The translations under genes and the position numbers were made by a program. Shown here in pieces: positions 1 through 9,793 of a DNA stretch of 64,000 bases. The notes under the pieces are model-generated. The model searched no databases. It saw only the letters and a list, made by a program, of their open reading frames with translations, and had not been told where the DNA came from. Positions within the stretch are counted from its first letter, which is position 1, and each line of letters opens with the position of its first letter. Origin of the DNA: Scilla litardierei. Its lineage: Eukaryota > Streptophyta > Magnoliopsida > Asparagales > Asparagaceae. The stretch is from assembly GCA_030789695.1 (NCBI GenBank), contig CM061141.1, positions 195,745,689-195,809,688 on the forward strand, written 5' to 3'.

Positions 1-376
1 GGTACTTCATCCTCAGCATCTTCCAATTCGTCCTGGTCTCCCCTAGTGTCTGCAGCCACTTCATCCCCAGGATGACATCGGTACTCTCAAGCTCCAAGGG
101 AAGAAAATCTGTGACAATCTGCACCCCCTGAATCGTCACGATCACCCCGCGGCAGACACCCGTGCTGTGTGTCACCTGTCTCGTGCCCAGCATCACTTCA
201 TACCTCCCTGTGTCACTCAGCTGCAGTCCCTGCGCTCCCACCAACCTGCTGGAAATGAAGTTGTGGGTGGCCCCACTGTCTACCAACACGGTCACCTCCT
301 GACTGCCCACCTGTCCCACCAATTTCATGGTATGGTTCGGTGTGAACCATACCACGGAATTGAGGGTCACCTTCGC
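1..376 (-). pseudogene. Ty3/Gypsy aspartic protease region (partial, runs off left edge)
   Basis: Reading the minus strand gives a retroviral-type aspartic protease: the active-site segment VDSGATHNFIS is encoded at about 251-283, followed by the flap region and the conserved DVILGMKWLQTLGE segment near 50-85. Proteases of this type cut the Gag-Pol polyprotein inside the virus-like particle. The frame continues from the gag zinc-knuckle region to the right and leaves the window on the left, where reverse transcriptase would follow. This stretch reads open, but the gag upstream is interrupted, so the product is very unlikely to be made intact. The DSGATHNF signature and lack of a spacer to gag fit the chromovirus-like Gypsy group; the exact lineage is inferred. 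Confidence 0.85.
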
Positions 377-2244
377 AAAGTCCAAGTGCTGGTGCTTTGG
401 CTCCTCTTCATCCTCCCCTGCCTCTAGGATGACAACCTCGTCCTTTCCCTCCTCATCGTCTGCTATCAGTATCTGGAGAGTCTGATCAGCGCATCGGTGT
501 CCTGGAGTGAATTTCTCATCACATCGGAGCACAATCCCTTCACTCGCTTCTCCCGTATCTCTACATCTGTCATCCTCCGCACCTGCCCCCTGCTCGGGGC
601 TCCTGTCTGCTGTCTCTGCCGCCCCCAGCAACGGCTGTAGCTCCCTGGCCAGGCGTGGCCCCCCTGAAATAGGTGCAGTCCTCTGTCCTGTAGCAGCCGC
701 CTGTCCCCTGAACGTGGTACCTCCCCACATCCCGCGGGCTCTCCGCTTCGTCTCCTGATGGTTTTCCACCTTTCTAGCCAATGTCATCATCCCGCGCAGA
801 CCCACTGGCTCGAACTGCCTCAGTCCTGATCTCACCGTAGGCTTCAGCCCCTTCATGAAGCAGCCCTCCAAAGACTCCTCAGATACTCCTCGAACTCGGT
901 GGCAGAGCGACTCAATCTTCCTGATATAATCTCATACGCTCACCTCCTGCTTCAGTGAGAAAAGCATCTCGAACACTCCGCCCGACTGTCCTGCACCAAA
1001 ACGCTCCATCAGAAGCCTGGTAAACTCCTCCCACGTCTGAAAAGGCTGCTGCTGATCAGTCCACCGAAACCAGCCTAAAGCCTCCCCCTCCAAACACACA
1101 CATATCGCCCGAAGCCACTCCTCTCCTGGGACTGCCGACACCTCAAAGTACCTCTCCACCCGGTACAGCCAGTCGTCCGGATCTCCCCCCTCAAAAATGG
1201 GCACCTCGAGCTTCCTCAGATGTCTCTCCCCAGCAAATCCACCTCTCTCCTGCTGATGGAATCCTCCTCTCTGCTGGTACCCCTGTCGCCTGTCTGGAAA
1301 ATATGACTCGGCTCGATCTCGGAATCCTTTCTCTGCTCCATGCCCCTGCCAGTCATCCTGTGGATGTTCGTCCTCTCCCTGGTATCCTCCTGGTGTGCCC
1401 TGGTATGCTCTCTAATCCCCCGTCACTCCCCCGAAGGGTGGGGCCTGGGTCGACGGGCCACCCGTGAACTGGTGGTACCCTCCAGGTTGCTGAAATCCTT
1501 CGCCGGGTCCCACAAGTGGCTGAAAACCTGGAAATTGTGCTCCTCGGACGTCGCCCTGGGCCCCGGAAGCCCGGATCTGCTCGAAAATGTATGTCGGACA
1601 TTCTGGAAGGCTGGCGGCCCCCGGGGTCTGTTGATGCTCGGAAGCCACCCCTGGGGTCAGGGGTTCGCCGAGGGCGGCCGGCCCTGATTTTGGGCAGGTG
1701 GCCCCCAGGCGGACCCGCCTGGGTTCGCCGACCCCATGGGGGCGGCGGGTGCGGCTGCCCCTCCTGGGGGCCTGGCGGGCCCCCCGAGGTTCTCTGGGGG
1801 TTCGCCGCCCCCCCAGAGAACTGTGGGGATGCGGCGGCCAGCCGTCGTCCCACCGGAGGGGCGGGAATCCCCCTTCGGTGGGTCCTTCTCCGCGCGGCGG
1901 CGTGGGGTCATGATACCCCTCCCACTCCTTGTCACGTGGATTGAAGCCGCCGTCTTCACCTCGTTCTGGACCTCTTTTGAAAAAATCGTCTTTTTACCCT
2001 TGTCCTTCGCCAAAGGTGGCTCCTTTTTGCTTGGATCCACCTTCGGTGCGAGATGTGCGGTCAACGCCGCTAGAGCCTCCGTTATTTCCTCCAATTTTGC
2101 CTCCGTTCTCTCTTGGTTCTCTTTCATCTCTCCCCGGATCTCCGCGGCTATCTCGGCGTCTTCCTTTCTCACGTCTATGAACCCCTTGCTGATTTGGGCT
2201 TTCATCCGTTCAACCTTCTCTTCCAAAACTTCAACCCGCTCCAT
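377..2244 (-). pseudogene. Ty3/Gypsy gag, broken by stops and frameshifts
   Basis: Gag is the structural protein that packages element RNA. The N-terminal part (1657-2244) starts MERVEVLEEKVERMK and is a charged coiled coil, as usual for plant Gypsy gag. After a frame change comes a Pro/Gly/Gln-rich linker, then the Retrotrans_gag core (932-1204, PIFEGGDPDDWLYRVERYF and GWFRWTDQQ). A TGA follows EVSV at about 932-934, then the core resumes in the same frame. A TAG lies near 1412. The zinc knuckle RCDEKFTPGHRC is encoded around 490-535, but one base appears to be missing inside it, putting its two halves in different frames. At least two in-frame stops and two frame changes make this a dead copy. 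The gag at 63289-64000 belongs to a related family. Confidence 0.85.
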
Positions 2245-2271
2245 GGATCGCGTGCTCGCTATAGATCAACT

Positions 2272-2283
2272 GCTCTGATACCA
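2272..2283 (-). other. Primer-binding site for initiator tRNA-Met
   Basis: Minus-strand TGGTATCAGAGC is the standard plant LTR-retrotransposon site complementary to the 3' end of initiator methionine tRNA. It lies 3 bases inside the proposed LTR end and about 30 bases before the gag start, which fixes the element's orientation. Confidence 0.85.
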
Positions 2284-2286
2284 ATT

Positions 2287-2711
2287 TGATACGATTAGGG
2301 CTTTTTGTGGGGATCAAAGGTGGGATTTTTATGGCTTTGGACTTCCTAATCCAGGGTTTAGAGACGAAGAAGTGATATGAAATTATGAATTAAATCCTAG
2401 AATAATAGATCTAAACTCACGAACAACTAATTAGCAATAGAATTAAACTAGGGTTCTAAGGGAAAATAAAATACCTCTCAATTCTTCGATAAAAATCCTC
2501 GCTAGGGCCGGCCGGCCCCTTATTAGGGGATGGATTAATAAATGTCCAATTACCGATTAACCCTCCCCTCCGGATGCGAAATTACAAGTTTGAAACCGGG
2601 TCCGTGGTGGACCCAAGTCGCCTCCTCCGTTGATAGACCCGAACCGGAGCCCCCTCTTGATCCATGCGGCCCTTCTCCCCTAACCGCTCCTCTGATAGCC
2701 GCGCCATATCA
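2287..2711 (-). repeat. 5' LTR of the minus-strand Gypsy element
   Basis: The segment next to the PBS begins TGATACGATTAGG on the plus strand and can end at GCCATATCA, giving matched TGATA...TATCA termini of about 425 bp. The inner boundary is set by the PBS. The outer boundary is inferred from the terminal match only, because the partner LTR lies outside the window and no target duplication can be checked. Confidence 0.55.
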
Positions 2712-3711
2712 TAAACAAGTTTACTGTTATGCTAAAATCAAGCATAAACCTTTTATTCACCTTAATTTGTCAGTATACACCTATGACAAACTTCGTTAGA
2801 AAATGTATGTGTCTTTATTTCTATAAGCTATCCATCACAATGTATCCACAACTTAATGTACTACGAGGTAAATGCATGTTACAAAGCGGTTTCCTTTTAA
2901 AGAACAGCTTTGGTATTGTTTTATGTGATAATGATCAAAATTGGTGTACAGCTAAGAAGAAATGGAAGGAAATATCTAAGAAGTTGTATCTATCATATAG
3001 TTCAAGTCCAACAAATGAAATCAGGTCAAACCAATATGCCTTTCTGAACGCAATGCCGAGAAAGTTTTCTTCATCGTTTAAGCCCAAAATCTCAAACTTG
3101 TCCCAATTGGCGGTCATGAATCTCGTATGATTTGTTTAATAATATGGTCTTCTAACATGTCCACTTTTGAGTTTGGATCCTATATGTTAATGTCATATGG
3201 GTGGATCTACATGGGATCGACTTGATCAATTCCTTGTATTAGTATAATAAAACTTTTAAATTTTGTACTGCTGTTATCAAATTGTATGACAACATATCAT
3301 GTGTTAGTTTTATAGTTATTGATCAACAAATATAATTCATTTACCACTATATTTAAATTAGAGTTAATATGCCAAAGAGAATTAAACATTGATTATTTGG
3401 GTGTTGATCAAGCACTCCTGGTTTTGCGAAGCTAAAATTTGTGTGTGTGCAACTAACATTGACAATGATAAGTGTAAAAGTAAGTTATTTGGGCATGCAA
3501 CATGCATGTAGAACAGATCTCGGCTTTGCTAACATAAAAACAGATGCATAAATTTTTTTAATGTTAATAAATGAACGAGGCAGTTATAAAGACGAAATTG
3601 CAAATGGTACAAAAACAAAAAATCAATATCTAGTATATCTGTAAAAAATAAAATTTATGTAGAAATTTATTTCCATATTCTCTAGTAGTATGACATAAAT
3701 GGCAGATCAAT

Positions 3712-3777
3712 ATGGATCTGCATTATATTGCATACCACCATCTAATGGATCTGCATTATATTGCATACCATCATCTA
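3712..3777. repeat. 33 bp tandem duplication
   Basis: Two adjacent copies of a 33 bp unit beginning ATGGATCTGCATTATATTGC, identical except for one base. Probably a local replication-slippage duplication. Confidence 0.85.
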
Positions 3778-5265
3778 TTGACAACATCATCTAAGCATTT
3801 CAACATGAGATCCTATAGTTGATTCCATGCACACCTATATCCATCTATGTATTTAATAATTTAAGTAAAACCATTTGAATGATCACTTTATGGTACTCTA
3901 AAACAAATTCCACTTTATTGTCCAATCAATACAAGATTTTGCACACCACGCTTTTTCTTCATTGTTCTTTCTTTGATTCTTCATTGATTTCTCTTCCTCA
4001 CATTCTTTTTTTTCTCGGACAGGTCGAGAGGTTGGTATATGAAAAAAAAAGAAGAAAGAACTTAATTGATGCTGCAAGCCATAACATACCCATAAGAGGT
4101 AAGCTACGCTATCTTTTTTTCTTGTGTTATCAATGACTTATTTTGCTTGCTGTCATTTGGTTGGCATCATGAGAGAGGCAAGGCACTTTATTTTAAAGAA
4201 GCATATGGTTCCAGCTTTCTTTTGTTACTTAATCCAGCATTTTCTAAGAAGGATCTGTAGAACGTGGAATGGCTCTCTTATATTGAGAAAATTCTTGCTA
4301 GTGGCATTTGATCTTAGAAATCATTGACCGCTACAATTGAGAAATTTTCTCTAGTGGCATTCAAGTACAGAAGCAGTTGACAGATGCATAAATCACTATA
4401 ATTTGTTTTTCAGTTAAAGTGGTGAATATTGTGGTTGATTAGGCACTTCTATAAGCCTTGCACCTTTGCTGGGTAATACCTTTGTTGCTGCATCAAGCTC
4501 TGTGAGCCAAATTGAGCAAAAGGATGCCACTTTGTGATTTTGTACAGATGCCAGTTTTGAACTATAGTAAACGTATTTTGTAGCTTTTGACCAAGCGACA
4601 GACTCGACACAACTCACAGATAAGTCAACCTTTATTGAAGGTCTGATTCCACGTTATAAAAAGTTCTAGAATTTCAACATAGCGTTAATGTCATCATATC
4701 ATCCTAATTTAAAGGTTTGAAGTGTGATTGGAATGCACATAAGGTGCCTCAAGTAGTTGAGATTCAAAATGTCAAAATATCTGACAACTAAAGTAATTAG
4801 GTTGCATACTTTTTCCCCATGTAAATGGGCCGTAATGGAGCATGGCTAAAAAAATATGAAAACTCCATTAAATAATAACCAATTTTTCTCCAACTCCCGT
4901 CAACTTATCTTCACTTCTTTAACATTGTTAGGTGCATGTCTGGCCGATGAAACCGCGCCAAAGAGGACGGTTACGAAACCGTGAAGGTTAGTTGATGGGT
5001 AAGTAGCATATCTAGCAGGTCATGTACTAGGAAGCCTCAAAATCTTTGTAGACTAGGACTACATCTGGATGATGAAAAAGTATGAGATTACTCATTATAG
5101 GTAATTGATGTTATCTCTATGGCACATTATAAGCCCACGGGCAAGCTTGTTAAATCTTCAGCCAGATAGCATTGACACTTCAACAATACAGACATGTCAT
5201 ATCAGACACACATGCCACACACATGTGACATATTGGACGCAATAATTCTATCTTGAGTCCAGTTT

Positions 5266-5343
5266 TTCGAATTTGCTTTAATGTCCTAGAGTCGCGTCGG
5301 CGTGTTCGAATTTGCTTTAATGTCCTAGAGTCGTGTCGGCGTG
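5266..5343. repeat. 39 bp tandem duplication
   Basis: Two adjacent copies of a 39 bp unit (TTCGAATTTGCTTTAATGTC to GTGTCGGCGTG) differing at one C/T position inside a CpG (GTCGCGTC versus GTCGTGTC), consistent with deamination of a methylated CpG. Confidence 0.85.
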
Positions 5344-7009
5344 TCCATGTACATGCAATATAATTATTCGGTATACAAAAGAATAGGTAGCATACTCATA
5401 TTTACTTGTGATGACGAGAGTTGAGATTGCTAGAAATGATACCTGTTAGGAAGCTTACAAATGTCAACTAATAACTACATAGATGGAGCTTGTAGAAGGA
5501 AGAGAACTAAAGTTACAGAAGATGCACTGTGATTCGAGTGGTAATCTGTTGTCTCAAGAAGTTATTCTAACTTTCATCTTGATAGGGAAAGCCATTATAG
5601 GTGGGCTACTGTACTAACTTGCTAATTGTGGTTATCACTTAACAGATATAGAACAGTATAGAAAAGTTGACATGTATTTTACCTTTAACTCTGGTCTGAC
5701 CAGCTTCTCATAAATCTACTTTCCAGAGTATTCACAAGGCCTAAATACTTTCAGTTGGCTAGGGATGTGAAACTTCACAATGTGAATGGAATTTGGCAAA
5801 GACACATTTCTTTAATATTAGAGTAACGATTATAATACCACTAGAGTACTAACTTTGCATGTGCCATTGAATTGGTTGATTCCACTTTGTATGAAAGGCC
5901 GACTTTTGCTTTCTACAATTTTATGTTGAACCTTTGAAGTTTGTTTGCTATTGGTTAAGTAAATGTTTTACTCATTTCAGAGATACATACTCTATATTTG
6001 GGTCTAAACATACATAATTAAAATAGTGTTGCCTTCTTTGCCGAATCTTTATCTAATAGAAAATAGTAAAAACAAACACCACCCAGCTTTAAAAACCCCA
6101 GATCACAATGGTTAATCTACAATTGTCAATCTGAGGAGAATGCTATTAAAGTTCACATCAGATGGCAAGTAACACACTTGGATATGTGGATATAGGAATT
6201 GATAAATATATAACATTCAGTACTGATCCAGTCGGTAATGAACAATGATCCTCACAACTAAAAAAACGTGATAGGAAATGAAAATCAGCAGCATACGTGT
6301 CTGCAGTACATTTTAGTAGCATACCATGTATATTTGTACAGCAAATTTTATTCTTATGTTCTGAAAAGATTTTTATTATTATTGTAAGTCTCAACAGTTA
6401 CACTGTACGGACAGATACACACAAAACACTCACATTTATGAAAGCAAGCAGGCAGGCGGGTAAGCATATGTGCATCTATGCGTGCCCATATTAAAATATC
6501 TATGACTACATTCATACTTGCTAATACATGCATGTCTTCACATATTTGTATGTATGTATCATCTAATGATTCCTGATTATTATTCGAAGAAAAAACTTAA
6601 CTAGCTACGCATGTAATTGGCTTCAAAATTTTCACAGGGCTGTAATTCACATTTGCCAAAGGTACTCCCAACCACTGGAATATGAAAATAACTTGCGGTA
6701 AGCTATTTTTGGCTAAACGTGTATGCTTTATACAGAGTGGAAGTTTGCAACCATATTCCACTTCAGATAACATACACCCAGTTCCAAAGCTTATGGTTTC
6801 TTGTCAGCATCACTATGTAATCACATGGTTCATAAAGGAATTGAATTACGAATTTACCAGGTTTTCTACTTCATGCTGCATAGAAAAGAGAAATAACCGA
6901 ATGAATTGTTGTTCACTGATTTCTATGATTATAGACATTATGCTTGTCTGAGTAGCTACCAAAACACGTCCATAGAAAGTCCCCATTGATATTTCTAAAC
7001 TGCATCAAA

Positions 7010-7386
7010 TCTATTCTATAAAAGAGAGCATGCCACCTAGGATTGTCCTAGGTGGCAGGGTTTGTCCCAGTTGACTGGGACAAACCCCCAAAAATAACCC
7101 ACCCTTCCTCTTATTTACGTGTTTGCCACTCCCACCCACAATACCCTAAAAGCACCCCCCAAGTCATCTTATTTACGTGTTTGCCCTCTTTTGGGCTTTG
7201 GGGGTTTGGGCTTTCTTTTGGGCTATGCGGTTTTGGGCGTCGGGTTTTGTTTTTGCGTCTTTTTACCTCCGACGCTACCGACACACACCCACACTTTTCT
7301 CTCCTTTTTGCTTGTGCGTGTGCACCACATTCTTTTCGTACGGGGTTTTTTCCGCGCCGTGCACTTTGTGCACGGGTTATTTCTAG
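7010..7386 (+). mobile_element. Short non-autonomous Helitron
   Basis: The 5' end reads TCTATTCTATAAAAGAGAG, the usual plant Helitron start. The 3' end is CTAG at 7383-7386, preceded by a hairpin (CCGTGCAC, loop TTT, GTGCACGG at 7357-7375) 7 bases upstream. The element sits between an A (7009) and a T (7387), the A^T target of Helitrons, and there is no target duplication. These features together are diagnostic. There is no Rep/helicase, so it would need an autonomous partner. Inside are two back-to-back palindromes near the 5' end and a 19 bp direct repeat (7109-7127, 7167-7185). The small ORFs across it are chance frames. Confidence 0.82.
7031..7087. repeat. Two abutting perfect palindromes in the Helitron
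   Basis: 7031-7057 is TGCCACCTAGGA, spacer TTG, TCCTAGGTGGCA (12 bp arms). It is followed with no gap by 7058-7087, GGGTTTGTCCCAGT, spacer TG, ACTGGGACAAACCC (14 bp arms). Both are perfect. They lie about 20 bases inside the Helitron 5' end. Confidence 0.95.
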
Positions 7387-8184
7387 TAGTTTTATATAAG
7401 ATAACCACAATGATAAATAGTTGCTGGTTATTTTGATGTTTAGTTCATATGTGCAAGATAACAGGTTGGAAATTCATTAGCTAAAATGTGAAATTTCCAT
7501 TTTGTGGTTGAGTCTCCAAATTTGATATCTCTTACCAATGTTCCACTTAAAAGGGGAAATGAACCTCAAACTTCCTTATCGGATTTTCTGCAAAGTGTTT
7601 TTCTCATTGATGCGTGCCCAAGACTGTGTGTGTGACATACATCAAGTAATTGATAACCTGCATAATTTAATGATCAGAATATATAGTATCATGTTTCAAT
7701 CATTTCTGATTGCTCAAGCAAGCATAATTTTAGTGTCCATTGCTTTTCAAATATTCCAGTGCCAAATTTCAGTTTCCTTTTTCTGCTGCTTAAATCTGAA
7801 ACTTCTCCCTCTTGCAAGAATCAACGGCCTTACTATTGGGGACCAGGGCAGACTTCAACACTTCACAATCCCAACTGCAAGATGATTTAAAACAATTAGG
7901 TATATGGAACAATAACACTGAAGTTTCAATCCTAGATATAATAATGGAATAACAAACATTGCAGAAAAGGGGTTTCAAGTCTCAGTTTTAAGAATGCTAT
8001 GAAATATGATGATGCCATATTATTTAGAGTTTAGAGCTGTTATATAAATCAAAACATTAGATGCTAAATATGTAGTTGATCAATCAGTAGTTGTATTAAG
8101 CATTAAGCATGTTTGAGTTCCTGAGTTGTTCTTTACGTTGAGTTACTCAACCTGTACCTCTATATATTTACTTCCGATTTAGGA
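7387..8184 (+). other. No gene recognised; probable intron of the kinesin pseudogene
   Basis: AT-rich sequence between the Helitron and the first recognisable kinesin exon. Short ORFs only, none with similarity that could be seen. Confidence 0.4.
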
Positions 8185-9793
8185 ATGCAAATACAAAGAC
8201 TCTCTTCCGCTGCTATGGGATACTGTCAAGATGTGAAAGAAAACAGACATCTATACAATTTAATTTTCTCCAAGAATCAAGAGGGTTGTTTCTTGGTAAT
8301 GATTATTTTGACAAGTTTCTGGGATAAAATGCTCACGGTTCATTCTAGGAAATATTCGAGTATTCTGTAGAGTCAGACCAAGCTTCTGCTTGGAGGCTAA
8401 GTCTTCCATCGATCACATTGCAAACGATGGCTTAATGATGGTTTTTGATCCACTAAAGCCACCAAATACACGGACAATTGTCCAGTTTAACAAAGTTTTT
8501 GCCCGAATGCTTCTCAAGGTAATTTTGAACAGCCATGTTTATGATATATGTGCTCATCTCTATGCTAAAAACAGATATGAAGGTTTACAAGGATACACCG
8601 TCTTTAGTCAGATCTGACATGGATGGCTATAATGTATGTATATTCACTTATGGTTAGACAGGTTCTGTAAAAACAAACACCATGGTATTAACATGGTTGT
8701 CTTCTATTTAGTGTAATAATGGAAATAATATTCACCAACTTAGGCTTATCTTTTTTCTTGTACTTCCACTCGTCAGTGTGGCCCGCCAATAAGGATACTG
8801 GAATCAATTATATGGCACTCAATGATCTCTTTTAGCTGTCCTGTAGCCAGAGTGATGTTAAGTATGAGATTCAAGTTTAGATGGTGGAGATATATAACAA
8901 ACAAGGTAGGGACCTTCTATGTGAAGATACATCGGCAACCAGATATCCTTTAGTTACATCATTTTAGTTCTTATCTTTTATTTCATAATTGTGAAACGTT
9001 TCCTATTGTGCCGACTGTTTATCCTAAACTAAAAATCACGTTAGAGATTATGAACTGTTTCAGGGAATGGTGGGTTGAGCCTTCCAGTTGCCGCAATGCA
9101 CCCACCATGCAATCAACCATATATGTTCTTGGTATGATGAAACTGGACGAGAAGCACCGTGCTTTGGGTTCAACTGCAATGAACAGCAGAAACAGTCGCT
9201 CCCACTGGTAGCTTTTAATCTATTTCAGTCTATAAATGTGGCAATAGTTTTGTAGCGATTTATGATCTAATGAATTTCTAACATCCAGAGACACAGTGTT
9301 CTTACAACAGTACATGTGCATGGTAAAGATATATCGGGAAGCATGCTAAATACTTGCCTGCATTTGGTTGACCTTGCCGGCGGAGAGAGGGTATATGAAT
9401 CAGAAGTCACAGGAGATAGATTGGAGGAGGCACAACATACCAACAAGTCCCTTGCTGGCCTGGGAGATGTAATTGCAGCATTGGCACTGAAGAATTCTAA
9501 CATTCCCTCCAGAAATAGCAAGCTTGCGCAATTGCTCCAAAATTCTTGAAGTGGTTTATGTTGGAAATCATCCTTTTGGTATTAATTGGTGAAATTTTTT
9601 CTTTTGTTAAGTTGAATCTATTTTTGTTTGAATGAGTCTTTACAGGGGGTGCATGCAAAAGTGGTGATGATGTTTGCACATATGTAAGCCCCTGAAGCGA
9701 ATTCTTATGGGGAAACAATTAGCAATCTGAAATGTGCGCAGAGAGCCTCCACTATGGAACTTGGTGCGGCTCATGAAGAAAGAGGCGATGAGG
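8185..9793 (+). pseudogene. Kinesin-14-type motor gene, decayed, introns retained
   Basis: Pieces of a kinesin motor appear in order on the plus strand. 8185-8270 carries the neck before the motor (AAMGYCQDVKENRHLYNLI). 8349-8520 carries GNIRVFCRVRP. 8575-8690 carries DGYNVCIFTYG and the P-loop. 8775-8970 carries MVEIYNKQGRDLL. 9063-9208 carries the NSRNSRSH switch I segment. 9288-9549 carries [20 protein letters not shown] (switch II) and [13 protein letters not shown]. 9655-9793 carries SYGETISNLKCAQR. A neck directly N-terminal to the motor indicates kinesin-14, the minus-end-directed group. Intron-like gaps with AG acceptors (9062, 9289) and a GT donor (9209) show an unprocessed gene copy. 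It is dead: the ATP-binding P-loop (8652-8675) has TAG in place of Gln and Val in place of a Gly, and there are further stops near 8834 and 8876, in the last exon, and a frame change near 9110. Confidence 0.9.

Larger units (their letters stand above)
2712..7009. other. Non-coding AT-rich region, no gene recognised
   Basis: About 4.3 kb of AT-rich DNA with only short chance ORFs in all frames. Apart from two short tandem duplications (3712-3777 and 5266-5343) nothing could be assigned. It could be an old intron or intergenic DNA upstream of the kinesin pseudogene. Confidence 0.5.

Noticed and set aside
4945..4990. Hammerhead-ribozyme-like string (CCGATGA ... ACGAAAC)
   Set aside because: The core has C in place of the essential U of CUGAUGA, the stems do not fit the required spacing, and there is no flanking retrozyme structure.
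7052..7436. ORFs of 60-115 codons in three frames
   Set aside because: They overlap the Helitron and its palindromes; composition-driven and without similarity.
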